This document shows, piece by piece, positions 1-8,581 of a DNA stretch of 54,954 nucleotides. The stretch's first letter is position 1. Each line of letters starts with the position of its first letter. A program made the position numbers and the translations under genes. The stretch lies in assembly GCA_044343935.1 (NCBI GenBank), contig JBIJDU010000011.1, positions 1-54,954 on the forward strand. Reading direction: 5' to 3'. The DNA comes from AcAMD-5 sp044343935. GTDB taxonomy: Bacteria; Actinomycetota; Actinomycetes; S36-B12; UBA5976. The notes under the pieces were generated by a model, which searched no databases, was not told the DNA's origin, and saw nothing but the letters and a program-made list of their open reading frames with translations.

Positions 1-2610
1 TTTACGAACGTCCTCAAAGTGCAGTCCGGTCGTTGGCTCATCCAAAACATAGAAGGTTTTGCCAGATGAGCGCCGTTGTAATTCTGTTGCCAACTTGACA
101 CGCTGTGCTTCGCCACCTGAAAGAGTTGGAGCACTCTGACCCAGTCGTACATATCCCAGGCCAACATCCAGTAAGGTTTTAAGAAATCTGCTAATTGTGG
201 GGATGTTTTCAAAAAATTCATACGCTTGATTGATAGACATTTCTAGGACGTCAGAAATGGATTTACCCCGATACAGAACTTCCAAAGTCTCTCGGTTGTA
301 TCTCTTACCTTGGCAAACCTCACAGGGTACGTATACATCTGGAAGGAAATTCATTTCAATTCGAATGGTGCCATCACCAGAACAGGATTCACAACGTCCG
401 CCCTTTACATTGAAAGAAAACCTACCCGGTTGATATCCTCTTACTTTTGCCTCTTCGGTTTCAGCAAACAATTTTCTAATAGAGTCAAAAACGCCAGTGT
501 ATGTTGCCGGATTAGATCGTGGGGTACGACCTATTGGGCTTTGATCGACGTGCACAATCTTATCTATCAGGTCAATACCAATAATTTTTTTGTGTTTTCC
601 CGGCACAATGGAGGCTGCGTTTATCTTTTTGGCAAGAGAGGCATGCAAAATATCATTAACTAAAGTGCTTTTTCCGCTGCCGCTGACCCCAGTAACGCAA
701 GTAAGGACTCCTAACGGAAAATCGACATCAATTTTCTTAAGGTTGTTTTCTTGTGCTTGAATCACTGAAATCTTTTTATCTGAGTCAATTTCTCTTCGCT
801 GTTTAGGAGTTATAATTTTCTTTGATCTTGATAAATATTTTCCAGTCTCCGAATTCTTATTCTGCATTAACGAAGCAAAATCACCAGAATGAACAACCTC
901 ACCGCCATACTCCCCTGCTCCAGGACCGATATCAACGATCCAATCAGCTGATCTAATGGTGTCTTCATCGTGCTCAACTACGATTAGAGTATTGCCCAGA
1001 TTGCGAAGTCGTTCTAACGTTGCTATTAGTCTTTCATTATCACGTTGATGTAAGCCAATACTTGGCTCATCCAAAACATATAGAACGCCAACCAATCCGG
1101 CACCTATTTGAGTTGCTAGTCGAATGCGTTGCGCCTCGCCGCCACTTAAGGTTCCAGCTGCACGATCCAAACTCAAATAATCTAATCCAACATCTAATAA
1201 AAATTGCAACCGTTCTTGCACCTCTTTTAGGACGCGCAAGCCAATAACTGCCTCTTTTTTGGTTAGTTTTAAACCATCCATCCAGGCCTTGAGTTCACCG
1301 ATTGAAAGAGAAGATAGATTAGCAATTGATTTACTATGTATGGTTACAGCCAGAATAAGCGGTTTCAATCGGGCACCATTACATGCCTGGCACGGACGCT
1401 CGCGCATGTATCCTGCGAATCGTTCTCGTGAGGAATCAGACTCAGCTTCTAAATGACGGCGCTGTAGATATGGGATTACGCCTTCAAATACCGTATTGAA
1501 ACTTCTCGCCCTACCGTGACGATTCTTATATCTGACTGTTATCTCTTCTCCAGTTCCTTGCATGATCAATTTCTTGAATTTTGATGGCAGGTTCTTCCAT
1601 GGTGCATAAAAATCAATATCATTCTCTTCGCACAGTGCGTAAACCACTTTTTGATAAAAATCCGCCATCATTCCGGAAGTCCATGGTGCAATAACACCAT
1701 CGGCGAGAGAGAGCTCATGATCATTGATAACTAAATCTTCATCAACGATCATCTGAACACCTAAACCAGAGCACTCCGCACAGGCACCAAATGGTGAGTT
1801 AAATGAGAAGGACCGCGGTTCCAATTGGTCATAGCTAATCCCGCAAGAAGCACAAGCTAAGTGTTCGCTGAATAGCACGCTGGACTTTCCTGAATCAGGA
1901 AATTCAATGAGCACTGTGCCATGTCCTAATTTCAACGCAGTTTCAATTGAGTCATTGATTCGTACTCTGGCTGAAGTTTGAACAGTTAATCGGTCAACTA
2001 CAAGATCTATTGTGTGCTTGTCTTGTTTCTTCAGTTTTGGCACATCACTTATTTCATAAATCTCACCATCAACCTTAACTCTGGCAAAACCCTGCATTTG
2101 AAGCGTACGCAAAAGATCGACAAATTCACCCTTTCTGGCCTTGACTACTGGTGCCATCACCATAAATCGAGTGCCCGTTTCCCATTCGAGAATTTGATCG
2201 ACGATCTGCTGGGCCGATTGTCGCATGATTGGTTTTCCGCAGTCCGGACAATGAGGCAAGCCGATTCTCGCAAACAGCAATCTCAAATAATCATGTACTT
2301 CAGTAATAGTTCCAACGGTAGATCGCGGATTTCGATTGGTTGATTTCTGATCAATTGAAACCGCCGGAGATAGGCCTTCAATAAAATCAACATCGGGTTT
2401 ATCCATTTGTCCCAAGAATTGACGTGCGTAGGCACTCAATGACTCAACATATCGCCGTTGGCCTTCTGCAAATATCGTGTCAAACGCAAGCGAAGATTTG
2501 CCTGAGCCACTTAATCCAGTAAATACGATGAGACGGTCCCTTGGCAGTTCGAGGTCGATATTCTTGAGATTGTGCTCCCTGGCACCTCGAATGATAAGTT
2601 TGTCTGACAT
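1..2610 (-). CDS. uvrA: UvrABC excinuclease subunit A, 3' end cut off by the window
   Basis: ATPase that finds bulky DNA lesions and loads UvrB in nucleotide excision repair. The ATG at 2608-2610 starts MSDKLIIRGA, the usual UvrA opening, and 870 codons stay open to base 1. The UvrA zinc-finger motif CESCSGDG reads from about 367-395. The second ABC ATPase is seen as LGQSAPTLSGGE (near 110-150) and the Walker B/D-loop LDEPTTGLH close to base 1, so roughly the last 80 residues of a protein of about 950 lie outside. The start overlaps the stop of the upstream terC-like gene by one base (TAATG), implying translational coupling. The same strand carries uvrB two genes upstream. Confidence 0.97.
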   Translation of the reverse strand, partial: MSDKLIIRGAREHNLKNIDLELPRDRLIVFTGLSGSGKSSLAFDTIFAEGQRRYVESLSAYARQFLGQMDKPDVDFIEGLSPAVSIDQKSTNRNPRSTVGTITEVHDYLRLLFARIGLPHCPDCGKPIMRQSAQQIVDQILEWETGTRFMVMAPVVKARKGEFVDLLRTLQMQGFARVKVDGEIYEISDVPKLKKQDKHTIDLVVDRLTVQTSARVRINDSIETALKLGHGTVLIEFPDSGKSSVLFSEHLACASCGISYDQLEPRSFSFNSPFGACAECSGLGVQMIVDEDLVINDHELSLADGVIAPWTSGMMADFYQKVVYALCEENDIDFYAPWKNLPSKFKKLIMQGTGEEITVRYKNRHGRARSFNTVFEGVIPYLQRRHLEAESDSSRERFAGYMRERPCQACNGARLKPLILAVTIHSKSIANLSSLSIGELKAWMDGLKLTKKEAVIGLRVLKEVQERLQFLLDVGLDYLSLDRAAGTLSGGEAQRIRLATQIGAGLVGVLYVLDEPSIGLHQRDNERLIATLERLRNLGNTLIVVEHDEDTIRSADWIVDIGPGAGEYGGEVVHSGDFASLMQNKNSETGKYLSRSKKIITPKQRREIDSDKKISVIQAQENNLKKIDVDFPLGVLTCVTGVSGSGKSTLVNDILHASLAKKINAASIVPGKHKKIIGIDLIDKIVHVDQSPIGRTPRSNPATYTGVFDSIRKLFAETEEAKVRGYQPGRFSFNVKGGRCESCSGDGTIRIEMNFLPDVYVPCEVCQGKRYNRETLEVLYRGKSISDVLEMSINQAYEFFENIPTISRFLKTLLDVGLGYVRLGQSAPTLSGGEAQRVKLATELQRRSSGKTFYVLDEPTTGLHFEDVRK

Positions 2611-3605
2611 TATTTCTCATCTTGCAGGCGTTTTATTTCTTCGATTTCTTCACCTATTGCAACTGGCAACACCCTTGACTTCTTTGTTGCAAGTAACGAC
2701 GCGATAACAGTAACTATTAATGTCAAAACAATAACCACTAACGATGCTGGTGTAGAAATCTCAGGCACATTAATTCCCTGTTCATGAATGGCATGCAAAG
2801 TTAACTTGATACCTATGAAAGCTAAAATTACTGCCAATCCATAAGATAGAAAAACTAAACGCTCGAGCAAGCCATCCAAAAGAAAATACATTTGCCTAAG
2901 ACCCATGAGAGCAAATGCGTTGGCAGTAAACACAATGTATGGCTCTGTTGTAAGACCAAAAATAGCTGGAATTGAATCCAGCGCAAAAACAATATCTGTC
3001 ATGAACAGGGATATGACAACTACAACCATGGGCGTGAAATACCATTTTCCATCAATCTTCAAGGCAAATTTGCGATCATGATACTCACTAGTTAGTGGTA
3101 ATTTTCTTTCCAGGAAATTTATAAAACCTGAATCCTCCGCCTGATCCTGCTCACCTTTCTTTGCTATGAGCTTTATCGCGGTAAAGATCAAAAAGCCACC
3201 AAAAACGAAGAAGATCCAGGAAAACCGTTCAATTGCAGCGGCGCCTACCAATATGAACGTGAAGCGAAGAACAAGAGCACCCACAATTCCTAGCTGCAAC
3301 AGCATTTGAACATACATACTTGGTACCGCAAAAGAAGCCATGATCAAGATAAATACAAAAAGATTGTCCACGCTCAAACTGAGTTCAGTGATGTAGCCAG
3401 CAATAAACTCTAAACCGGTCTCTGATCCGAAGAACAGCCATAATCCAACCCCAAAGAGCGCGGCCGCTGTGGCGTAAATGCAAACCCAGGTTATTGCTTC
3501 TTTAAATGGCACAACATGCGGATTGCGTACAGCATGAACTGATTCAAGTGCATATACTAAAATGACCACTGCAATAGTAGTCACCCATAGCCAACCAGGA
3601 ATCAC
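2610..3605 (-). CDS. TerC family membrane protein (Alx/TerC type)
   Basis: Integral membrane protein of 331 residues with about eight or nine hydrophobic segments; the motifs ELSLSVDNLFVF (about residues 75-86) and FMTDIVFALDSIPA (about 202-215) carry the conserved acidic residues of the TerC family. Characterised relatives (Alx, TerC, MeeF/MeeY) move manganese or other metal ions out of the cell or across to exported proteins; the substrate here cannot be read from sequence. The start is GTG at 3603-3605, in a GTGA overlap with the uvrB stop. The gene sits between uvrB and uvrA as it does in some other actinobacteria, so it is probably co-transcribed with the repair genes. Confidence 0.93.
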   Translation of the reverse strand: MIPGWLWVTTIAVVILVYALESVHAVRNPHVVPFKEAITWVCIYATAAALFGVGLWLFFGSETGLEFIAGYITELSLSVDNLFVFILIMASFAVPSMYVQMLLQLGIVGALVLRFTFILVGAAAIERFSWIFFVFGGFLIFTAIKLIAKKGEQDQAEDSGFINFLERKLPLTSEYHDRKFALKIDGKWYFTPMVVVVISLFMTDIVFALDSIPAIFGLTTEPYIVFTANAFALMGLRQMYFLLDGLLERLVFLSYGLAVILAFIGIKLTLHAIHEQGINVPEISTPASLVVIVLTLIVTVIASLLATKKSRVLPVAIGEEIEEIKRLQDEK

Positions 3606-5713
3606 TTTCCATCCTTTTTTGCCACGTTATTTGACGACAATCCAGCCGCTTCCAAAAGTCGGATTTCTCGCTTCAGCTCGTTTAGTTCATCTCGCAAACT
3701 TGCCGCAATCTCAAATTGTAGTTCTTCAGCCGCTGCTCGCATTTGTTCAGTCAGGCGCGTCGCCAATTCAACTAGATCCTCAAACCTAGTAATTTCAACC
3801 TGTTTTCTTTCTCTTGGAATCTTGGCTGCTAAGGATTCAAGCTCCCCTTCTTCGTCAGCCAACATTTCAGTTATGTCGGAGATCTTCTTACGAAGCGGTG
3901 TGGGATCAATATTATGTTCCAAATTGTAAGCAGTTTGAAGATCACGACGACGACTGGTTTCGGCAATTGCGTGCTGCATGGAGTCTGTGACTCGGTCAGC
4001 ATACATAATTACTTCACCGCTAACATTTCTTGCCGCTCGACCAATTGTTTGAATCAATGATCTTTCACTTCGTAGAAATCCTTCCTTATCCGCGTCAAGA
4101 ATTGCTACCAAACTCACCTCAGGCAAATCAAGACCCTCTCGTAGCAAATTTATACCGACCAACACATCAAATTCGCCTCTACGTAAACCACGAAGTAACC
4201 CGACTCGCTCTAATGTCTTTACATCTGAATGAAGATATCTAACTCTTATTCCTTGGTCACCTAGATAATCAGTGAGCTCTTCTGACATGCGCTTGGTTAA
4301 TGTCGTTACCAAAACACGTTCGTTTTCATCCACCCTATTTCTGATCTCACCTAAAAGATCATCAATCTGACCCTTGGTTGGCCGCACTGAAACCTTAGGA
4401 TCAACAAGTCCGGTCGGTCTAATTACCTGTTCAACCACATCGCCTTGCACCAAGTTCAATTCATACGGCCCAGGCGTAGCAGACAGATACACCGTTTGCC
4501 CAATCCGATCTAGAAATTCATTGAATTTCAGGGGCCTATTGTCTAAGGCTGAAGGCAGTCGAAATCCATGTTCAACCAAAGTTCGTTTTCTAGAAGCATC
4601 GCCTTCGAACATCGCTCCTATTTGCGGAATGGTGACATGAGATTCATCAATAACTAAAAGGAAGTCATCAGGAAAATAATCTAGAAGACAATGTGGGGCT
4701 GAACCTGGTTCACGGCCATCCATATGACGTGAATAATTCTCGATTCCCGAGCAACTGCCCATTTCTTGAATCATTTCTAGGTCAAAGTTAGTTCGCATTT
4801 GTAATCGCTGGGCTTCCAGGAGCTTTCCGCCGGCATTCAATTCAGCAAGTCGGATTTCTAATTCAGCTTTTATTTGCGAAACGGCCTTAATCTGTTGCTC
4901 AGGATCTGCCACATAATGAGTAGCTGGAAATACCGTTACAAATTTTTCCTGATTTATCACTTCCCCAGTTACTGGGTGCATAATCAAAATTCGGTCAATT
5001 TCATCACCAAACATTTCAATTCTAATGGCTAGTTCTTCATACATGGGAATGATCTCAACAGTATCGCCACGAACCCGAAAAGATCCACGTACAAATCCAA
5101 TATCGTTTCTGGTGTATTGCATCTGTACAAATTTACGCAACAGAGAATCTCTTGAGATTTGCTGACCAGTTTCTAGAAATAACATACGTCGTAGATACTC
5201 TGCCGGATGGCCCAGGCCGTAAATGCAAGAAACAGATGCAACAACAATTACATCTCTTCTAGTTAGTAGTGAATTGGTCGCAGAATGTCGTAAGCGTTCA
5301 ACTTCTTGATTAATAGTCGCGTCTTTTTCAATGAATGTGTCAGTTTGTGGAATGTAGGCTTCAGGTTGATAGTAATCGTAATATGATACAAAGTATTCAA
5401 CTTTATTCTTTGGAAACATTTCTCTTAATTCCTGAGCCATCTGAGCGGCCAAAGTACGATTAGGCTCAATAATTAGTGCGGGTCGTTGAAGTTTCTCAAT
5501 AAGCCAGGCAGTGGTAGCACTCTTGCCCGTTCCGGTAGCGCCGAGAAGCACTACGTTTTTTTCGCCAGCGTCTATCCGCTTCGTTATTTCTGCAATTGCA
5601 GTTGGCTGATCACCACCTGGCGAATATTCGCTCACTACCTCAAACTGGTGTTCTCGCCTAACTGAATCTAACAAATCTCGAATCTCTTTAACTTCTTGCG
5701 GAACGTTACTCAT
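3602..5713 (-). CDS. uvrB: UvrABC excinuclease subunit B
   Basis: DNA helicase-like damage-verification subunit of excision repair, 703 residues, the usual family length. Walker A GATGTGKS is at residues 58-65. The damage-probing beta-hairpin region reads YYDYYQPEAYIPQTDTF (about 110-126). Helicase motifs VIDESH, SATP and the motif VI stretch QTIGRAARN follow, and a C-terminal UVR domain (about 655-690) would contact UvrC. The ATG at 5711-5713 lies inside the 3' end of coaE (8-base overlap), and the stop overlaps the next start, so it is one operon coaE-uvrB-terC-uvrA. No LexA-type palindrome was seen near this operon. Confidence 0.98.
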   Translation of the reverse strand: MSNVPQEVKEIRDLLDSVRREHQFEVVSEYSPGGDQPTAIAEITKRIDAGEKNVVLLGATGTGKSATTAWLIEKLQRPALIIEPNRTLAAQMAQELREMFPKNKVEYFVSYYDYYQPEAYIPQTDTFIEKDATINQEVERLRHSATNSLLTRRDVIVVASVSCIYGLGHPAEYLRRMLFLETGQQISRDSLLRKFVQMQYTRNDIGFVRGSFRVRGDTVEIIPMYEELAIRIEMFGDEIDRILIMHPVTGEVINQEKFVTVFPATHYVADPEQQIKAVSQIKAELEIRLAELNAGGKLLEAQRLQMRTNFDLEMIQEMGSCSGIENYSRHMDGREPGSAPHCLLDYFPDDFLLVIDESHVTIPQIGAMFEGDASRKRTLVEHGFRLPSALDNRPLKFNEFLDRIGQTVYLSATPGPYELNLVQGDVVEQVIRPTGLVDPKVSVRPTKGQIDDLLGEIRNRVDENERVLVTTLTKRMSEELTDYLGDQGIRVRYLHSDVKTLERVGLLRGLRRGEFDVLVGINLLREGLDLPEVSLVAILDADKEGFLRSERSLIQTIGRAARNVSGEVIMYADRVTDSMQHAIAETSRRRDLQTAYNLEHNIDPTPLRKKISDITEMLADEEGELESLAAKIPRERKQVEITRFEDLVELATRLTEQMRAAAEELQFEIAASLRDELNELKREIRLLEAAGLSSNNVAKKDGK

Positions 5714-6284
5714 AAATCTTCTTCGTTAAATCAGATAACAGCTCCGTGAGCGCCATTTCAGCTTCAGTATCAGATAACTCGCCATCAAAAACAAAGTCTG
5801 CCGCTGCAATAAATTCTTGATTATCCGGCTGTGCGAGCAAGCGATTTCGAATATCAACCTCATCGAAGCCTTTGCTTCTTAATCGTTCTATTCGAATGCG
5901 CTCTGGTGTATTCACAACCAAAACATGATCATAATCTTTCGTCGCAGCAAGTACGGGTACTTCAACAAAAAACAATTCATTTTTGGATGATTGATATTGT
6001 TCATTTACAGAACTCTTAACGCAGGGGTGAATTAAGGATTCTAGCCAAGTTAGTTCGTTAGGCGATTGAAACACAATTCCTGCCAATGCCTTTCGAAAAT
6101 CTGGCTCGCCCAATTTATCTAATTCAGGGAATCGTTTTGTCACTTCTGCGATCACTAGTGGTTTGCTTAAACAATCTTTAGCAAGTTTATCTGCATCAAG
6201 AACACGATAACCCCGTGCGATAAGGCGTTTTGCTAAGGTGCTTTTGCCAGCACCTATACCCCCACTGATTGCTATCTTTGCCAT
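5706..6284 (-). CDS. coaE: Dephospho-CoA kinase
   Basis: Last step of coenzyme A synthesis: phosphorylates the ribose 3'-OH of dephospho-CoA with ATP. 192 residues. The N-terminal P-loop GGIGAGKST is at about residues 8-16, followed by the LDADKLAKD substrate-binding stretch (about 29-37) and the LID-region R-x-x-x-R pattern in RIRIERLRSKG. Many actinobacterial CoaE proteins carry a C-terminal extension related to GrpB; this one is the short core only. It lies between rpsA and uvrB as in mycobacteria (Rv1630-Rv1631-Rv1633). Confidence 0.96.
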   Translation of the reverse strand: MAKIAISGGIGAGKSTLAKRLIARGYRVLDADKLAKDCLSKPLVIAEVTKRFPELDKLGEPDFRKALAGIVFQSPNELTWLESLIHPCVKSSVNEQYQSSKNELFFVEVPVLAATKDYDHVLVVNTPERIRIERLRSKGFDEVDIRNRLLAQPDNQEFIAAADFVFDGELSDTEAEMALTELLSDLTKKIYE

Positions 6285-6312
6285 CAGCGAACCCGCTTAC
6301 TCGATGAGTTGT

Positions 6313-7632
6313 TTATTCAGTCTTCTGTGATTCAGCACGATGAGCTTGCCAGCGGGCGAGCGCCTCGTTGTACTGGCGCTCCCATTCAATTCGCTGATCA
6401 TCGAATCCACTCTTCCATTCGCCAGTTTCTGGATCGAATCCATCCGGTCCGATATATCGACCAGCCTCGTCGAATGATGGTGGCATGCCATAAGCATATG
6501 GATCAAATGCATCCTGAACCTCACCTGAACCAGAATCAGATGATTGTTTCATGCTCAAACTCACCCGTCGACGTTCTAGATCAATGTCAATGACTTTCAC
6601 AGTAACTTGTTGACCTACCTGCACAATCTGTTCCGGAATTTCAACATGTTGTTCCGCCAATTCACTGATATGAACTAAACCTTCAATGCCATCAGCAACC
6701 TGAATGAATGCTCCGAATGGCACCAACTTAGTGACTGTTCCTGGAACAACTTGCCCAATTCCATGCATTCTGGCAAATGCTTGCCATGGATCTTCTTGTG
6801 TGCTCTTTAGGGACAATGAAACACGCTCGCGTTCCATATCTACTTCTAGAACTTCGACGGTCACCTCGGTGCCTACCTCTACAACTTCATTTGGATGATC
6901 AATATGATGCCAAGACAATTCGGATACGTGTACTAAGCCATCGACGCCACCAAGATCTACGAAGGCACCAAAATTCACAATACTTGAGACGACACCAGTT
7001 CTAATTTGGCCCTTTTCAAGATTATTCAAGAAGGTACTGCGCACTTCAGATTGCGTTGCTTCCAAGAATGCACGACGAGATAGCACGACATTGTTTCGAT
7101 TTTTGTCTAATTCAATAATTTTTGCTTCAATATCTTTACCAATATAAGGCGCAAGATCGCGAACGCGGCGCATTTCCACAAGCGAAGCTGGTAAGAATCC
7201 ACGTAAACCGATATCGACGATTAAACCACCTTTTACGACCTCAATCACTATACCGCGAACAATTCCATCTTGAGCCTTAATTGCCTCAATCGTTCCCCAC
7301 GCCTTCTCGTATTGTGCCCGCTTCTTGGAAAGAATCAATCGACCATCTTTGTCTTCTTTGGTAACCACGAGAGCTTCAATTGAATCGCCAATTTTTACTA
7401 ATTCTGTTGGATCCACATCCTGACGAATTGATAATTCACGGGCAGGAATTACTCCCTCAGTTTTATAACCAACATCTAAAAGAACTTCGTCTCGATCTAC
7501 TTTGACAACAGTTCCGGTGACTAAATCACCATCGTTGAAATATTTGATTGTGGAATCAATGGCTGCCAGAAAATCTTCAGCAGAGCCAATGTCGTTAACA
7601 GCAATGTTTGGGGTTGAAGCGGAAACAGTCAT
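6313..7632 (-). CDS. rpsA: 30S ribosomal protein S1
   Basis: RNA-binding ribosomal protein that unfolds and recruits mRNA to the 30S subunit. Four S1/OB repeats are visible at about residues 34-104, 121-186, 207-277 and 294-364 (for example VNFGAFVDLGGVDGLVHVSEL in the third, described here in pieces), followed by a glycine- and acid-rich tail without further S1 domains. I start it at the ATG at 7630-7632 (MTVSASTP), which has GAGAG a few bases upstream; an in-frame TTG at 7653 would add seven residues. 439 residues is slightly shorter than typical actinobacterial S1. A divergent gene lies upstream, so a promoter must sit in 7633-7771. Confidence 0.97.
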   Translation of the reverse strand: MTVSASTPNIAVNDIGSAEDFLAAIDSTIKYFNDGDLVTGTVVKVDRDEVLLDVGYKTEGVIPARELSIRQDVDPTELVKIGDSIEALVVTKEDKDGRLILSKKRAQYEKAWGTIEAIKAQDGIVRGIVIEVVKGGLIVDIGLRGFLPASLVEMRRVRDLAPYIGKDIEAKIIELDKNRNNVVLSRRAFLEATQSEVRSTFLNNLEKGQIRTGVVSSIVNFGAFVDLGGVDGLVHVSELSWHHIDHPNEVVEVGTEVTVEVLEVDMERERVSLSLKSTQEDPWQAFARMHGIGQVVPGTVTKLVPFGAFIQVADGIEGLVHISELAEQHVEIPEQIVQVGQQVTVKVIDIDLERRRVSLSMKQSSDSGSGEVQDAFDPYAYGMPPSFDEAGRYIGPDGFDPETGEWKSGFDDQRIEWERQYNEALARWQAHRAESQKTE

Positions 7633-7691
7633 ATGCAACTCTCGTAGGGACAATAAAGTCGTAGGGCTGCCAGTTTGGGTGTTGCCACCAA

Positions 7692-7715
7692 CTTGAGTCC
7701 TAGGTCCAACTCAAG
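7692..7715 (-). promoter_or_regulatory. Inverted repeat in the rpsA 5' region
   Basis: Seven-base perfect arms CTTGAGT and ACTCAAG flank a ten-base spacer that itself contains the self-complementary CCTAGG. It lies 60-83 bases before the rpsA start, between rpsA and the divergent sulfotransferase gene. In other bacteria S1 synthesis is autoregulated through leader structure, so a role in rpsA control is possible, but it could equally be an operator for either gene. Confidence 0.35.
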
Positions 7716-7759
7716 CCAAACTAAGCGCGGCAAAGCCTACCTGTAGCCAACCCACCGCG

Positions 7760-7765
7760 TACGAT
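7760..7765 (+). promoter_or_regulatory. Candidate -10 element for a leaderless sulfotransferase mRNA
   Basis: TACGAT matches the actinobacterial TANNNT -10 pattern and ends exactly six bases before the GTG start at 7772. This is the spacing at which transcription would begin on the start codon. No convincing -35 is seen. The intervening bases GAGGTC could instead act as a weak ribosome-binding site. Confidence 0.4.
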
Positions 7766-7771
7766 GAGGTC

Positions 7772-8581
7772 GTGTTTGTCATTATCTGTGGAATGCGCCG
7801 ATCCGGCTCTACCCTCACATTTCAGGTAACCAGAGCGTTGCTGGAACTAAACCATGAAATTACTGTCACTGAACCACAGACCGGAATAGGTGTTCAACCC
7901 TCCGAGATTCCTTCAGTTGCCGCCTCACCCGAGATCGTGTTGACCAAAATGCACACCGTTTCAAAATCGGTTCGCGATCAACTGCCAAAACAAGGCGCCT
8001 ACTACATCTACACCGCACGAGACCCCAGAGACGCAGTTGCAAGCTTGATCCGTAAGGGGCGGTTATCTGTTGATGATCCAGAGCGCATTGGATTCGCAAA
8101 AGACTTCGCCAAAAAGGAGCGCATTGGTTCATTGCTTTATCCAAAAATGCCAAATTCCTGGGTTGGTTTTTATGAAGACTTCGTTGATGATGTTCCACGC
8201 CTGATCAGAAGCATCGCAAAATTTCTCATGATCGACGTAACTGACCAGTGGGTTGAAAACCTAGCAGCCGAATTAGATATTGAGAAACAGCGAGAACGAA
8301 GCCAATCAGTCCAGCAAGACTTCTCAATTCGCCAACAAACACGACTTACGGTCAACCACATAACTGATGGACGCCCCGGCTCTTGGCGAGATACATTATT
8401 ACCTAATGAAGTGGCTGAAATTGAAAATCATTTTATTGACTGGATGCTTCGGAATGGATATCGACCAACCAGGATGTCTTTACCCAAAGTTAACCGAAGT
8501 TTTAAAAAACGCGCCCAGCGCAGACTCCGATGGATGAGATCAGTCTTAGAGTTCTATACCTCTTCAGTGCGCCGCGGCTAG
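7772..8581 (+). CDS. P-loop sulfotransferase family protein
   Basis: 269 residues. The N terminus FVIICGMRRSGSTLTFQ holds the 5'-phosphosulfate-binding loop typical of PAPS-dependent sulfotransferases, and TARDPRDAVASLIRK (about residues 77-91) resembles the 3'-phosphate-binding motif (R and a following S). The acceptor is unknown: carbohydrates, lipids and small molecules are all possible. The family is widespread in aquatic bacteria and often found singly among accessory genes. It is the only plus-strand gene in the first 11 kb, it separates rpsA from polA, and its last 18 bases overlap the 3' end of polA on the other strand. No neighbouring sulfate-activation or glycosyltransferase gene indicates its substrate. 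Confidence 0.82.
   Translation: MFVIICGMRRSGSTLTFQVTRALLELNHEITVTEPQTGIGVQPSEIPSVAASPEIVLTKMHTVSKSVRDQLPKQGAYYIYTARDPRDAVASLIRKGRLSVDDPERIGFAKDFAKKERIGSLLYPKMPNSWVGFYEDFVDDVPRLIRSIAKFLMIDVTDQWVENLAAELDIEKQRERSQSVQQDFSIRQQTRLTVNHITDGRPGSWRDTLLPNEVAEIENHFIDWMLRNGYRPTRMSLPKVNRSFKKRAQRRLRWMRSVLEFYTSSVRRG

Noticed and set aside
6297..6524. Minus-strand frame of 75 codons overlapping the end of rpsA
   Set aside because: Out of frame with rpsA, no motif; rpsA explains the region.
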